Shown piece by piece: positions 17,899 through 27,746 of a stretch of DNA of 64,000 nucleotides (positions are counted from its first letter, which is position 1; every line of letters begins with the position of its first letter). The position numbers and the translations under genes were made by a program. This stretch comes from an uncultured Caldilineaceae bacterium (GTDB lineage Bacteria > Chloroflexota > Anaerolineae > Caldilineales > Caldilineaceae), in assembly GCA_958295915.1 (NCBI GenBank), contig OY282381.1:4052722-4116721 (forward strand), in the 5' to 3' direction. Below the pieces are notes generated by a model that searched no databases, was not told where the DNA came from, and saw only the letters and a list, made by a program, of their open reading frames with translations.

Positions 17899-19098
17899 CT
17901 ACATATTTTGGGGGAGGGTCGCAGCGATGGCCTCCACTGTCAGCCCGATTTCGTCATCGCTGAGGATCAGCGGCGGCAGCAGCCGCAGGACCGTTGACCC
18001 TGCCGGCAGGGCCAGCACTCTGTGCCTTTCCATCAGCGTCTTCAGGAATGGCATGGCTTTCGTCCGCAGGTCGATGCCGATCATCAACCCACGCCCGCGG
18101 ATGGCGCGCACAATCTTGCGTTCGCCGATGGCTGCCTCCAACTCGCCCCGTAGCCGACGGCCGGCCCGCTCCGCCTGCTCGATCAGCCCGTCCTGATAGA
18201 CCGTGAGCGCAGCCAGGCCGGCCGCGCTGGCGAGGGGGTTGCCGCCGAATGTGCTGCCGTGAGCGCCGACGAAAAGGCTCTCCTGAACCTGGCTGCTGTA
18301 GACGATCGCGCCCATTGGAAAGCCGCCGCCGAGTCCCTTCGCCAGCGTGATGATGTCCGGTGTCAGGTCAAAATGCTGAAAACCGAACCACTGACCCGTG
18401 CGCCCGAAGCCGGTCTGAATCTCGTCAATGACCAACAACGCGCCCCGCTCCCGACAGATCTGCTGGGCTGCGGCCAAAAAGCCGGCATCGCCTTCATTGA
18501 CGCCCCCTTCGCCCTGAATGACTTCCAGCGCCACGGCCGCGGTCTCATCGCTGACGGCTGCAACCAGTTGGTCGATGTCGTTAAAGGGTATGTGGCTGAC
18601 ATCGGGCAGCAGAGGTTCGAATTTCCGGCGGTATTTCGGGTTCCACGTGAGAGAAACCGCGCCGACCGTGCGCCCGTGGAAGCTACCTTTGGCAGCGACG
18701 ATCCCCGTGCGCCCTGTCGCCAGCCGCGAAAACTTGATGGCCCCATCGATAGCCTCTGCGCCGCTGTTCGCCAGAAAGGCGTGTGTCAGGTGGCGCGGCG
18801 TCACCGCGATCAGCTTTTCCAAAAAGGCGGCCCGCGTATCGTTGTAGAAAAAGTTGGGGCAGGCATGTAACCGGGCTGCCTGCTCCTGCAGAGCCGCCGT
18901 CAGGACCGGGTGGTTGTAGCCGAGCATCGCCACGCCCTGCGCCGCTGTCAGATCAAGATAGCGCTGGCCCTCACGGTCGATCATCCAGCAGCCCTCGCCA
19001 GCGACCATGACAGTGTCGCCACGACGAGGGACAACGGCGGATTCGAAGGATTGCGTATTGTGTATTGCCTCTTGTGTATTGCCTAGTGCGTCTTGCAT
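17899..19098 (-). CDS. lysJ: LysW-type aminoadipate semialdehyde / acetylornithine-family aminotransferase
   Basis: The 399-residue class III PLP aminotransferase has the PLP motifs [15 protein letters not shown] and [14 protein letters not shown] and the lysine of [16 protein letters not shown]. ArgD and LysJ cannot be told apart by motif alone; the LysZ-type kinase gene directly upstream favours the LysW-carrier route of lysine (and possibly ornithine) synthesis. The N-terminus (about 25 residues) is long and contains [13 protein letters not shown], made by a repeated TTGTGTATTGCC-like sequence. No clear ribosome binding site is seen, so the true start may be later. Confidence 0.85.
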   Translation of the reverse strand: MQDALGNTQEAIHNTQSFESAVVPRRGDTVMVAGEGCWMIDREGQRYLDLTAAQGVAMLGYNHPVLTAALQEQAARLHACPNFFYNDTRAAFLEKLIAVTPRHLTHAFLANSGAEAIDGAIKFSRLATGRTGIVAAKGSFHGRTVGAVSLTWNPKYRRKFEPLLPDVSHIPFNDIDQLVAAVSDETAAVALEVIQGEGGVNEGDAGFLAAAQQICRERGALLVIDEIQTGFGRTGQWFGFQHFDLTPDIITLAKGLGGGFPMGAIVYSSQVQESLFVGAHGSTFGGNPLASAAGLAALTVYQDGLIEQAERAGRRLRGELEAAIGERKIVRAIRGRGLMIGIDLRTKAMPFLKTLMERHRVLALPAGSTVLRLLPPLILSDDEIGLTVEAIAATLPQNM

Positions 19099-19105
19099 AG
19101 CGCGT
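19050..19105. repeat. Short imperfect repeats at the lysJ start
   Basis: GCGTATTGTGTATTGCC, TTGTGTATTGCC and related text recur here and encode the N-terminal NTQ-rich residues. The CGCAATACGC motif, related in style, occurs at about 25024 and 29541. Confidence 0.4.
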
Positions 19106-19192
19106 ATCGAACCGTTGTTCGTTTTGCTCCAAATAGTGAACGGGCAAATTGGCGTGCAAAGTAGAATCTAATGTGCGTTCACATTGCAATGC

Positions 19193-19996
19193 TCAACCAA
19201 TCTGCGTCCCTTGCCCGTCCAGCGCCCGACGGATAGGATGCTCGACCCGCCCGTCGGCGAAGATCACCTGCCGCACGCCGGCCGCGACGGCTTCGACCGC
19301 CCCCATTACTTTTTTCTTCATACGCCCCGCGGCGAATTGCATGAAGTCATCGGCTCTGGTTCGTGGAATCTCCCGGATGAGGGTAGACTCATCCGGAAAG
19401 TTCCGTAGCAATCCCGGCACGTTGGAAAGGATCACCAGCGCTTCCGCCTGAAAAGCGGCGGCAACCATGGCCGCGGCCCGGTCGCCGTCCACATTGATGG
19501 CCTCGCCGCTGTCGGACGCGCCCGGAGGTGTCAGCACCGGCAAATAGCCGGCATCCAGCAGCAGACGCAGCAGATCCGTGTTGACCCGCTCGACAGTGCC
19601 GGTCCAGTCGTCCCGCAGGACAAGCCGCCGCCCGTTGACCCGCACCCGCAGCTTGTCCTTGCGTTTGCCCTCGAAAATGCGCCCGTCCAGTCCGCTCATC
19701 CCCACAGCATCGACCCCCGCTTGCTGGAGCTTCTCCACCCACATCTTGTTGATTTGGCCGCAGTAGACCATCTCGAAGATTTCCAGGGCGCGCCGGTCCG
19801 TGCGTCGGCTTTCATAACCACTTTCGCTGGTTATGAATTGGGGCGGGTGGCCCAGAGCCTCCGCCACTTCGTTAGTGGTCTCCGCGCCGCCGTGCACCAG
19901 AATCAGCGCCTGCTCCGCTTGGCGCAGGGCCACAATATCCGCAACAATAGCGTCGATATCCAACTCCTTACCGCCACCGACCTTGATCACAAGCAT
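19193..19996 (-). CDS. lysZ: LysW-linked aminoadipate/glutamate kinase
   Basis: The 267-residue amino-acid kinase begins MLVIKVGGG and has VHGGAETTNEV, the LysZ-typical TDRRALEIFEMVYCGQINK followed by VGMSGLDGRIFEGKRKD, and VDGDRAAAMVA. The RRALEIFEMVYCG...SGLDG signature resembles Thermus LysZ more than ArgB. It would phosphorylate the LysW-bound alpha-aminoadipate (or glutamate) side chain. I start at the ATG with AAGGA 8 nt upstream; a TTG one codon earlier is the alternative. lysJ follows 94 bp downstream. LysW and LysY are not in the window. A transposase remnant abuts the ribosome binding site. Confidence 0.87.
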   Translation of the reverse strand: MLVIKVGGGKELDIDAIVADIVALRQAEQALILVHGGAETTNEVAEALGHPPQFITSESGYESRRTDRRALEIFEMVYCGQINKMWVEKLQQAGVDAVGMSGLDGRIFEGKRKDKLRVRVNGRRLVLRDDWTGTVERVNTDLLRLLLDAGYLPVLTPPGASDSGEAINVDGDRAAAMVAAAFQAEALVILSNVPGLLRNFPDESTLIREIPRTRADDFMQFAAGRMKKKVMGAVEAVAAGVRQVIFADGRVEHPIRRALDGQGTQIG

Positions 19997-20013
19997 CAAA
20001 AATGTCCTTCCCC

Positions 20014-20140
20014 CGTACCCACGCCTACACCGCCAGCTTCCCCGGTCTTCACACTCCGACTGTCAATCACAGCCGCACTCGGCTCTGGCTTGCGTCCCTG
20101 GGAACCCTCTTTCATAATCGTATAGCCTTTATTTCTTCGG
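20014..20140 (-). mobile_element. IS5-type transposase remnant 1
   Basis: The minus strand reads GRKPEPSAAVIDSRSVKTGE and AGGVGVGT, matching the PSAAVIDSQSVKT segment of IS5-family transposases. The rest of the gene is missing. An 80-bp core is repeated at 20900-20979 with one mismatch. No terminal inverted repeats are recognised. Confidence 0.65.
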
Positions 20141-20194
20141 TCTGAATCCGCCGGGGTTCCGTGCCCGTCCAGGATTTTCGAATTCGTTGCCTCC

Positions 20195-20743
20195 TTACCA
20201 GAGAAGTGATCCACAAGTCTCTATGTCCTGCAGAGATAGAATTATAGTCATAGCCTCGATGAAGGTTGCGTCCTCGATACCCGATAAGGGAGCCAGAGCA
20301 GTCGCCAGACAATTCAAAGTCGACTGCATTTCATTGTAATTCTTATGAGGCGTTTCAATAAGACTATGTTCTTCATGAGCCTGGATTATAAAATCACTCA
20401 TCTCGACAAGGAGAGAGATCATGGCGGCCGGATCGCCAGAAGACATACGATCCATCCGATCACTGATGTCACTGCCACGCTGCATGACTTCAGTCATCCA
20501 AACATTATATTCATGGACAGTCATCGTGATGGGGGTCGGTGACGGCTCAAGAGGTGGCGAGGTCAACTCCGCGATCTGACGCTCCAGGGCGGAGATGCGT
20601 TCCTCATAAGCCTCGACCTTCTCAAGACGAGCCAGGATATCCTCAATCTTATCTTCGATGATAGGCAGAGTCTCGGTAGCGAAGACCGGGACAGTTGCCA
20701 AGAGTACGGCGAGAATTGCGGTAGTGATCCAATACTTCTTCAT
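20195..20743 (-). CDS. Small exported protein of unknown function
   Basis: The 182-residue protein begins with a Sec-type signal peptide (MKKYWITTAILAVLLATVPV, cleavage after about VFA). A short coiled-coil-like helix (EDILARLEKVEAYEERISAL) and a Pro-rich linker (PPLEPSPTP) follow, then a helical domain with two cysteines (LNCLAT, IETCGS). I do not recognise a family. It lies between two copies of the same transposase remnant, so it may have arrived with, or been framed by, that element. No neighbour suggests a role. Confidence 0.6.
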   Translation of the reverse strand: MKKYWITTAILAVLLATVPVFATETLPIIEDKIEDILARLEKVEAYEERISALERQIAELTSPPLEPSPTPITMTVHEYNVWMTEVMQRGSDISDRMDRMSSGDPAAMISLLVEMSDFIIQAHEEHSLIETPHKNYNEMQSTLNCLATALAPLSGIEDATFIEAMTIILSLQDIETCGSLLW

Positions 20744-20899
20744 GTGTCAGTGCCCCTTAAAGTGTAAGATGGAAGACCGAATAAACATTGCACGAGCATA
20801 CGCAGGAGGCGTCTGGCCCCATAGACGACAACTGCCAGCAGGTTCCCCAACGTATCGACGACAATGGGGCGTGTACGCCCGTTGACTTTTTGCCCGCAT

Positions 20900-21066
20900 C
20901 GTACCCACGCCTACACCGCCAGCTTCCCCGGTCTTTACACTCCGACTGTCAATCACAGCCGCACTCGGCTCTGGCTTGCCCCCTTGCGTCTCTGCGCCAT
21001 CACCGTAGATTCCCATTGTGCCCCTGAGGGGCCCCCTTTTATAATCTATAGCCCTTATTTCTGGCG
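20900..21066 (-). mobile_element. IS5-type transposase remnant 2
   Basis: It has the same PEPSAAVIDSRSVKTGEAGG coding fragment and orientation as remnant 1, followed by the shared ATAATC..TATAGCC..TTATTTCT tail. An internal insertion (TTGCGTCTCTGCGCC and CCCTGAGGGGCCCC) distinguishes it. The stretch 20744-20899 between it and the exported-protein gene shows nothing recognisable. Confidence 0.62.
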
Positions 21067-21144
21067 AATGGTATCACGAGATGGCAAGATTGAAAAGACC
21101 GTTGCCATAACACCAACCACTAGCCACTAGCCGCTACCCTGCGC

Positions 21145-21150
21145 TATAAT
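21145..21150 (+). promoter_or_regulatory. Possible -10 element upstream of the TrkA/KtrA-type gene
   Basis: A perfect TATAAT lies 43 bp before the preferred ATG. No convincing -35 box is found at the right spacing, so this is a weak call. Confidence 0.3.
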
Positions 21151-21192
21151 CCAATCATCTTACTCTCCGTTTCCTTGGGAGCGCTGTCCAGA

Positions 21193-21951
21193 ATGCAACT
21201 TCGCCGCTGGCTTAGCCAATTGTATCGCACTGCCTCCCCCTTGGCCGCCCAGGAAAAAGGCAGCGATGAAGATACGCGTCCCACGCCGTTCGGGCGCAGG
21301 CCGCGGGACGCCGAGTTTGTCGTCATCGGGCTGGGGCGCTTTGGCACAGCCGTGGCGACGACGCTGGTCGAGCATGGCCGCAATGTCTTGGCCATCGACA
21401 CGGATTACGATCGGGTCCAGGCGCTCAGCAACGAACTGCCCCACGTGGTCCGGTTGGACGCGACCAATATCGACGCCTTGCGTCAGGTGGGTGTCGAGAC
21501 CTTTGACACCGGACTTGTCTGCATCGGCACGGATTTCGAGAACAATCTACTGGCGACGGTCCTCCTGCGACAGTTGGGCGTGCAGCAGGTGATCGCCAAA
21601 GCGCTCACAATCACGCAACGGGAGATTCTGCTGAAAGTAGGGGCAGATGAGGTGATCCTGCCGGAACACGAGGCGGGGCGTCGACTGGGCCGCAAAATGG
21701 CCGTCGATTACCTGATAGATTACCTGGAGGTCAGCAATGATGTGGGGGTGGTTGAACTGCTGGCCCCGCCCAGTCTCTGGGAGCATACGCTTTCGGAGCT
21801 GAGTCTGCGGCAGCGCTATAACCTGACCGTCATGGCCGTGCGCCGGGGCGAGGATCTGATCGTCAACCCTAGCGCCCACTTTCGCATCACAGAAGAAGAT
21901 ATCCTGATAGTGCTGGGGCGGATCGAAGATGCCGAGCGCGTACAGCAATAA
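21193..21951 (+). CDS. TrkA/KtrA-type potassium channel regulatory subunit (RCK domains)
   Basis: The 252-residue cytosolic protein has an RCK_N Rossmann domain (VIGLGRFGTAVATTLVEHG, then a terminal-strand acidic pair AIDTD) and an RCK_C domain in the last 80 residues. It would gate a KtrB/TrkH-type K+ channel in response to nucleotides; no membrane partner gene is in the window. I start at ATG 21193 (MQLRRWL), with GGGAG 11 nt upstream, rather than the TTG at 21175. The first 40 residues are poorly conserved. It stands alone, divergent from the exported-protein gene. Confidence 0.88.
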   Translation: MQLRRWLSQLYRTASPLAAQEKGSDEDTRPTPFGRRPRDAEFVVIGLGRFGTAVATTLVEHGRNVLAIDTDYDRVQALSNELPHVVRLDATNIDALRQVGVETFDTGLVCIGTDFENNLLATVLLRQLGVQQVIAKALTITQREILLKVGADEVILPEHEAGRRLGRKMAVDYLIDYLEVSNDVGVVELLAPPSLWEHTLSELSLRQRYNLTVMAVRRGEDLIVNPSAHFRITEEDILIVLGRIEDAERVQQ

Positions 21952-21964
21952 AACTGATGGTACA

Positions 21965-22126
21965 ATGCCGACACTCAACCTCAAACCCGCCCACAAGCCT
22001 ATCCGGGCATACTACGCCGCGCTCGAGCGCTTCGACGCCTCGGCATCAGCCATGAAAACGCAGTGCGCGCCAGCCTTTCAGTCGCTGCTCGAACACTGCG
22101 CGTGGCAAGCGGCGCATCATGGTTGA
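21965..22126 (+). pseudogene. N-terminal fragment of a type ISP restriction-modification gene
   Basis: The 53 codons read MPTLNLKPAHKPIRAYYAAL through QSLLEHCAWQ, the usual first 50 residues of type ISP/N6-methylase fusion proteins. The nuclease domain that should follow is missing, and the frame ends at a TGA that overlaps the next ATG (ATGGTTGA). I read this as the 5' stub left by a deletion. Confidence 0.65.
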
Positions 22127-24914
22127 CGACGCCCTGATCGACCCTGCACAGCTGAGCGAGACACTGGAAACCTTCTTCGCCTACCGGCCGCAGGTATACG
22201 CCGCCTGGGAGGAGGCGCTGGCGCAGTTCAAAGACAGAGTGCCGGCTCTGGGGCGCGGCCTGGCGCGCTTGATCCATAAGGAGCGGCAGAGCAACCGCCG
22301 CTTTGCCACGGCCTTCGGCGAATTTCTGGGAAAATGTCGTCAATCGATCAATCCGAATCTCTCTGAGGCGGCGGTCGAGGAGATGCTGATACAGCATCTG
22401 TTGACCGAGCGTCTGTTCCGCACAGTGTTCAGCAATCCCGACTTCACGCGCCGCAATGCTATCGCCAACGAAATCGAGGGTGTGATCAAAGCCCTCACAT
22501 CGCAGTCGTTCAGCCGGCGTGATTTTCTTCAAGGTTTGGATCGCTTCTACGTGGCCATCGAGCGCGTGGCCGCAACCATCAGCGATTTTTCCCAGAAGCA
22601 GCATTTTCTCAACACCGTCTACGAGCAGTTTTTCCAGGGTTTTTCGCTCAGGGTGGCCGATACGCACGGCATCGTCTACACGCCGCAGCCGATCGTCGAT
22701 TTCATGGTGCAAAGCGTTGCCCACATTCTACGCGCCGAATTTGACCGTTCGCTATCTGACCCCGGCGTTCATATCATCGACCCGTTCGTGGGCACGGGCA
22801 ACTTCATCGTGCGCCTGATGCGGGAGATACGCAGAACCGCGCTGGAGGGCAAGTACAGGGCAGAGCTGCACTGCAACGAGGTGATGCTGCTGCCCTACTA
22901 CATCGCCAGCCTGAACATCGAGCATGAATTTTATGCCGCAACCGGCGCGTATCAGCCCTTTGAAGGCATCTGCCTGGTGGATACCTTCGACCTGGCGGAG
23001 GACCGACAGCTGCCGCTGTGCGCGCCGCAGAACACCCAGCGCCTGGAGACGCAGAAACAGACGCCGATGTTCGTGGTCATCGGCAATCCGCCCTACAACG
23101 TCGGACAGATCAACGAGAACGACAACAACAAGAATCGCCAATATGAGACGCTGGACAAACGGGTGCGGGAGACCTACGCGCAAGATTCCAAGGCGACCAA
23201 TAAAAACGCGCTCTCCGACCCGTATGTCAAAGCGATGCGTTGGGCAGCGGATCGGATTGGCGAGGAAGGGATTGTCGCCTTTATCACCAACAACAGCTTT
23301 CTCGACGCTGTGGCCTTTGATGGCATGAGAAAACATCTGGCAGACGATTTCGACGCTCTGTACAGTCTCGATTTGGGCGGGAACGCGCGCAAGGGCTTGA
23401 AGGTATCGGATGCCAATGTATTCGGCATTCGGGTAGGGATAAGCATCAACCTGTTTGTGAAGCGTAGGCGCGCCCATCGCGCCCCACAGTGGCGCGCCAA
23501 ACAACCTTGTGGGCCATCCCACATCTTCTACTATCGAACCGACGATCTGTGGGACAAAAAGCGGAAATTCGACTTTCTGCATGAACGCCAACATGTAGGC
23601 AACATCAATTGGCAGTCGATAACGCCGGACAAGCGCCACACCTGGCTGACAGAAGGACACCACGCCGAATTCGAGAGCTTTATCCCGCTGGGCAGCAGGG
23701 AAGCCAAGGCAGAAAACCGCAGGGGCGCCCCTGGAAACGCGGGCGTCCCGCCCGCCGTTGCCAGCGGGACGCTGGCGCTCTCAAGTATGTCTGTGATCTT
23801 TCACACCTTCAGTAACGGCGTCAAAACCAATCGCGATGCCTGGGCGTACAACTTCAACCGTGACGCGCTCACAGAGAACATGGGTCGGATGATCGATACC
23901 TACAATGAGCAGGTGTTCAAGTGGAATCGCCGCCACTGTCAGTGCGCAAACATCGATGATTTTGTGAATTATGATGACAAGAAAATCGGTTGGAGTTCAG
24001 GCTTAAAACAGAAACTCAAGAGTGGGCAAAGCGCAGAATTTGCAGAAACAAAAATCCGACAGTCCCTCTATCGCCCGTTTACGCAATCGAACCTTTACTT
24101 TGACCGAGCGGTGACCGAACGTGTATACGTCTTCCCATCCATCTTCCCCACACCGCAGACCGAAACGGAAAATCGGGTGATTTGTGTCAGTGGGCTTGGT
24201 CACGATGTTTTCAGATACCTTATGGCCAATCGTATTGTTGAGCTAAAATTCTCAAGTTCTTCAAACGGCGGCACTCAATGCTTCCCCTTCTACCTCTACA
24301 ACGAGGACGGGACAAACCGCCAGGAAAACATCACCGATTGGGCCTTGGCGCAGTTCCGCGCGCGCTACCGCGACGAATCCATCACCAAATGGGATATCTT
24401 CCATACCGTCTACGCCATCCTGCACCATCCGCGCTACCGCGAGCGCTACCAGGCCAACCTCAAACGCGACCTGCCCCGCATCCCCTATCCCGTAAATCCT
24501 GATCGCTTCCGGGCCTTTGTCCAAGCCGGCGCGCGCCTGGCGCAAATCCACGTCGGCTATGAAGAGATGCCCGCCTATCCTCTGACAGTCAGCGAAAACC
24601 CGGATCTGCCCCTCGATTGGCGCGTCGAGAAGATGCAGCTCTCCAAAAACAAAACACAAATCCGCTACAATGACTTCCTGACACTCGATGGAATCCCATC
24701 AAATGTGTTACACTATCAGCTTGGCAACCGCTCTGCCTTGGAGTGGGTCATCGACCAGTACCGGGTCAAGACAGACAAACGCAGCGGCATCGTCAACGAC
24801 CCCAACCGCGTCGATGACCCGCAGTACATCGTCAACCTGATCGGCAAGGTCATCAGCGTCAGTCTGGAGACAGTAAAGATTGTAGACAGCTTGCCGGTGT
24901 TGAGGACGCTATAA
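22119..24914 (+). CDS. Type ISP-like N6-adenine DNA methyltransferase lacking its nuclease domain
   Basis: The 931-residue protein starts at the linker that normally follows the nuclease domain (ETLETFFAYRPQVYAAWEEA), then has a helical region, methyltransferase motif I DPFVGTGNF (about residue 222), the catalytic NPPY (about 323) and a large C-terminal target-recognition part ending in IGKVISVSLETVKIV. It should transfer a methyl group from AdoMet to adenine in DNA. The expected PD-(D/E)XK nuclease and helicase are absent, so it probably acts as a methylase only. Two short foreign segments interrupt the conserved text: RRRAHRAPQWRAKQPC near residue 450 and RRGAPGNAGVPPAVASGTLA near residue 535, both repeat-like. 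Confidence 0.85.
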   Translation: MVDDALIDPAQLSETLETFFAYRPQVYAAWEEALAQFKDRVPALGRGLARLIHKERQSNRRFATAFGEFLGKCRQSINPNLSEAAVEEMLIQHLLTERLFRTVFSNPDFTRRNAIANEIEGVIKALTSQSFSRRDFLQGLDRFYVAIERVAATISDFSQKQHFLNTVYEQFFQGFSLRVADTHGIVYTPQPIVDFMVQSVAHILRAEFDRSLSDPGVHIIDPFVGTGNFIVRLMREIRRTALEGKYRAELHCNEVMLLPYYIASLNIEHEFYAATGAYQPFEGICLVDTFDLAEDRQLPLCAPQNTQRLETQKQTPMFVVIGNPPYNVGQINENDNNKNRQYETLDKRVRETYAQDSKATNKNALSDPYVKAMRWAADRIGEEGIVAFITNNSFLDAVAFDGMRKHLADDFDALYSLDLGGNARKGLKVSDANVFGIRVGISINLFVKRRRAHRAPQWRAKQPCGPSHIFYYRTDDLWDKKRKFDFLHERQHVGNINWQSITPDKRHTWLTEGHHAEFESFIPLGSREAKAENRRGAPGNAGVPPAVASGTLALSSMSVIFHTFSNGVKTNRDAWAYNFNRDALTENMGRMIDTYNEQVFKWNRRHCQCANIDDFVNYDDKKIGWSSGLKQKLKSGQSAEFAETKIRQSLYRPFTQSNLYFDRAVTERVYVFPSIFPTPQTETENRVICVSGLGHDVFRYLMANRIVELKFSSSSNGGTQCFPFYLYNEDGTNRQENITDWALAQFRARYRDESITKWDIFHTVYAILHHPRYRERYQANLKRDLPRIPYPVNPDRFRAFVQAGARLAQIHVGYEEMPAYPLTVSENPDLPLDWRVEKMQLSKNKTQIRYNDFLTLDGIPSNVLHYQLGNRSALEWVIDQYRVKTDKRSGIVNDPNRVDDPQYIVNLIGKVISVSLETVKIVDSLPVLRTL
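23464..23515. repeat. GC-rich palindromic insert in the methyltransferase gene
   Basis: GGCGCGCC-type arms flank GCGCCCCACAGTGGCG. It is read in frame as RRRAHRAPQWRAKQPC. The core matches the 27-bp repeat at 17658-17792. Confidence 0.55.
23714..23787. repeat. Palindromic repeat E, in frame in the methyltransferase gene
   Basis: GCGGGCGTCCCGCCCGC and AGCGGGACGCTGGCGCT form nested inverted repeats. The translation GNAGVPPAVASGTLALS resembles interspersed repeat text seen in other repeat-rich bacterial genomes (recalled, not searched). Confidence 0.55.
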
Positions 24915-25054
24915 TAACGGCAGCGCTGGGGAACGCTCGCCGTTTGCGCCCACAAACGCGCCCCGACAACGGTGCGTCCCATGCCTGCGCTCTGCCGTCA
25001 TTTCGCCGGAGACATCCGCTTACGCAATACGCATGACCACTAACCCCTAACGTT

Positions 25055-26419
25055 ATGTCATCCACACTACCGATTCTCGATCCAAATTCTGCCCGACAGT
25101 CGATTTTGCGCCGACAGCCGTGGGATGCGTTTGACGTGCCGGATTCCCTGTTGGATACCAATGAACGCATCTTCGGTGAACGCATCAGCCCGGATGAGGG
25201 CGTTCGCCGCATTCTGGCCGATGTGCGGGCGCGGGGCGATGCCGCTGTGCGCGCCTGGACCGAAAAGCTGGACCGAGTTACATCGACCGCTCTGCTCGTC
25301 GATCCTCAGCGCATCCTCCGCGCAGCTGCCGAAGTAGAGCCAGAGGTCTACGCCGCGCTTGCCCTGGCCGCCGAACGCATCGAAACCTTTCACCGCCGCC
25401 AACCCAACATAAGCTGGATCCACAACGACGGCGACGGCACAGTCGGTCAGATCGTCCGCCCCATCGATCGCGTCGGGATATACGTCCCCGGCGGCACGGC
25501 CCCCCTGCCCAGCACCCTGCTGATGACCGCCATCCCGGCCCGGGTGGCCGATGTGCGCGAGATCGTCGTCATCACACCGCCCCAACGCAATACAGGCCTG
25601 CCGCACAAAGTGACATTGGCCGCGGCCGCAGTCGCCCAGGTGGATGCAGTCTACGCAGCGGGTGGTGCCCAGGCGATTGGCGCCTTGGCCTTCGGCACCG
25701 AGACCATACCAGCCGTAGACAAGATCTGCGGACCCGGCAACCTGTTCGTGACACTGGCGAAGCGGCAGCTTTTCGGATTGGTAGGAATCGACGGCCTGCC
25801 CGGCCCGACAGAGACGCTCATCATCGCCGACCAAAGCGCCGATCCACAGCTGACCGCCGCGGACCTGCTGGCCCAGGCAGAGCACGATCTGCTGGCCAGC
25901 GCCGTGCTCCTGACCCCCAGCCAAGCGCTGGCGGAGCAGGTGCAGGCCGCAGTCCACTCTCAACTGGAGGAGCTGGACCGAGCGCAGATCGCCGCAGCCA
26001 CATTTGCGCGCGGCGCAGGAATCGTCGTCACCAAGTCACTGCCCCACGCCTTTGCATTGGCAAACGACTACGCGCCGGAGCACCTCTGCCTATTCGTGGA
26101 GAACCCCTGGCGCTGGCTCGATCAGGTGCAGAACGCCGGCGGCGTCTTTCTCGGCGAGCGCAGTTTTGAAGTATTGGGCGACTACACCGCCGGCCCCAGC
26201 CATGTGATGCCCACCGGCGGCACAGCCCGCTTCGCCAGCCCAGTGAACGTAACCGATTTTGTCAAGCGGATCAGCGTTGTCGGTCTGCACGAGCAGGCCC
26301 TGGCTGCCATCGGTCCCGCCGCGGAAATTCTGGCCCGCACCGAAGGGCTGGGAGGACATGCCGCAGCAGTGAGCAAACGGCTGAAATCAATTAGAAATTC
26401 GTCAATTCGGAATCCGTAA
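25055..26419 (+). CDS. hisD: Histidinol dehydrogenase
   Basis: The 454-residue zinc enzyme oxidises L-histidinol to L-histidine using two NAD+. It has the family signatures [20 protein letters not shown] and [19 protein letters not shown], the catalytic Glu/His region ([10 protein letters not shown]) and [18 protein letters not shown]. Length is slightly above the usual 430. There is no clear ribosome binding site before the ATG. hisC follows 7 bp downstream, so the two form a mini-operon; the other his genes are elsewhere. Confidence 0.95.
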   Translation: MSSTLPILDPNSARQSILRRQPWDAFDVPDSLLDTNERIFGERISPDEGVRRILADVRARGDAAVRAWTEKLDRVTSTALLVDPQRILRAAAEVEPEVYAALALAAERIETFHRRQPNISWIHNDGDGTVGQIVRPIDRVGIYVPGGTAPLPSTLLMTAIPARVADVREIVVITPPQRNTGLPHKVTLAAAAVAQVDAVYAAGGAQAIGALAFGTETIPAVDKICGPGNLFVTLAKRQLFGLVGIDGLPGPTETLIIADQSADPQLTAADLLAQAEHDLLASAVLLTPSQALAEQVQAAVHSQLEELDRAQIAAATFARGAGIVVTKSLPHAFALANDYAPEHLCLFVENPWRWLDQVQNAGGVFLGERSFEVLGDYTAGPSHVMPTGGTARFASPVNVTDFVKRISVVGLHEQALAAIGPAAEILARTEGLGGHAAAVSKRLKSIRNSSIRNP

Positions 26420-26426
26420 TTCACAA

Positions 26427-27509
26427 ATGCAATCCCTGCTCAATCCCCATCTGGCCAGTATGGAAGAGTACACGCCGATTCAGCCGTTTGAAGTGCTGAG
26501 TCGGCGCTTGGGCATCCCTGTCAACGAAATCGTCAAACTGGACGCCAACGAAAATCCCTATGGGCCGCACCCGGCCGTAGCGGAAGCGCTGGCCGAGTAC
26601 GCCTACTATCATATCTACCCAGATCCCCAGCAGACCGAACTGCGCGAGGCGCTGTCTGCGTACCTGGGGACGCCCGCCGAATATATTCTGCCCAGCCACG
26701 GCGCGGACGAGCTCCTCGATTATCTCTGCCGGCTGTTCCTCGTCCCCGGAGACGCCATCATCAACACGCCGCCGACCTTCGGCATGTACAGCTTCGACGC
26801 CAAATTGGCAGGCGCCGAAGTCATAGACGCATGGCGGGGAGACGGCTATCATGTCGATGTGGACGCGATCTGTCAGCTGGCTCACGCGCCCGTCCCCAAA
26901 CTCCTCTTCCTCACCTCGCCCAATAACCCTTCGGGCACATGGCTGCCGGATGATGACCTGCGCCGTCTGTTGGAACTCCCCCTGATGGTTGTTCTGGATG
27001 AGGCCTATGTGGAGTTTGCCGCGGCGAAAAGTCGCGCCAGATGGGTACTGGAATACGACAATCTTGTTGTCCTGCGCACCTTTTCCAAAGCAGCCGGCAT
27101 AGCCGGGTTGCGGCTGGGCTACGGCATCTTCCCAGCCTGGCTGATGCCCTATCTATGGAAGTTCAAACAGCCCTACAACGTGAATGTGGCCGCTTCGGTC
27201 GCCGGATTGGCCAGCCTGCGCCACGCAAATGAGATGGGTTCGATTGTGGAGAAGATCAAGGCCGAACGGGATCGACTTTTCCGTGCCTTGCAGACAGTTC
27301 CATACCTGTTCCCCTTCCCGTCCAGCGCCAATTTCGTCCTCTGCCGGGTCGAGAGGTGGGAGGCCGCCGCCCTGAAGTTGGCATTGGAACAGCGGGGCAT
27401 TCTCGTGCGCTACTACCACAAGCCGGGCCTGGAAAACTGTATCCGTATTTCCGTCGGACGCCCCGAACAGACAGACCGTCTACTAGCCGAACTGCGTCGC
27501 CTCGCTTAA
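26427..27509 (+). CDS. hisC: Histidinol-phosphate aminotransferase
   Basis: The 360-residue class I/II PLP enzyme converts imidazole acetol phosphate plus glutamate to histidinol phosphate. Visible features are [35 protein letters not shown] and the PLP lysine in [16 protein letters not shown]; a C-terminal arginine is in [15 protein letters not shown]. It starts 7 bp after the hisD stop. The 237 bp downstream, before the regulator gene, hold nothing I recognise. Confidence 0.94.
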   Translation: MQSLLNPHLASMEEYTPIQPFEVLSRRLGIPVNEIVKLDANENPYGPHPAVAEALAEYAYYHIYPDPQQTELREALSAYLGTPAEYILPSHGADELLDYLCRLFLVPGDAIINTPPTFGMYSFDAKLAGAEVIDAWRGDGYHVDVDAICQLAHAPVPKLLFLTSPNNPSGTWLPDDDLRRLLELPLMVVLDEAYVEFAAAKSRARWVLEYDNLVVLRTFSKAAGIAGLRLGYGIFPAWLMPYLWKFKQPYNVNVAASVAGLASLRHANEMGSIVEKIKAERDRLFRALQTVPYLFPFPSSANFVLCRVERWEAAALKLALEQRGILVRYYHKPGLENCIRISVGRPEQTDRLLAELRRLA

Positions 27510-27746
27510 ACCACAGATCCCAGGCGGAGCCGTGCCATGCCGCTGCTGTGCTGGTCTGTCCCCAATCGGCGACATTTCTCATGTAGAAAGACGCGGCCAA
27601 AACCCTGGCCTGTGCCTCTGAATATCTCCTAAACGAAATCCGTAGGATAGAGCCCACGGCCTTCGAAGGGTCGGCCCCCAAGAAGATGCCGAACAATGCT
27701 ATCTTTCTCACGGAAAAGTGTGACGAGATGCGGATAGATACGACGT

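Noticed and set aside
17103..17963. Plus-strand frames across the DUF3782 array reading [15 protein letters not shown], which look like membrane repeats
   Set aside because: They are the antisense of the 42-bp coiled-coil repeats. The same text recurs only because the minus-strand gene is repeated.
22752..23663. 303-codon antisense frame within the methyltransferase gene
   Set aside because: It lacks any family feature, and the sense strand carries methyltransferase motifs.
25067..25963. 298-codon antisense frame within hisD
   Set aside because: It is a mirror of the conserved hisD sequence with a glycine-rich composition and no domain.
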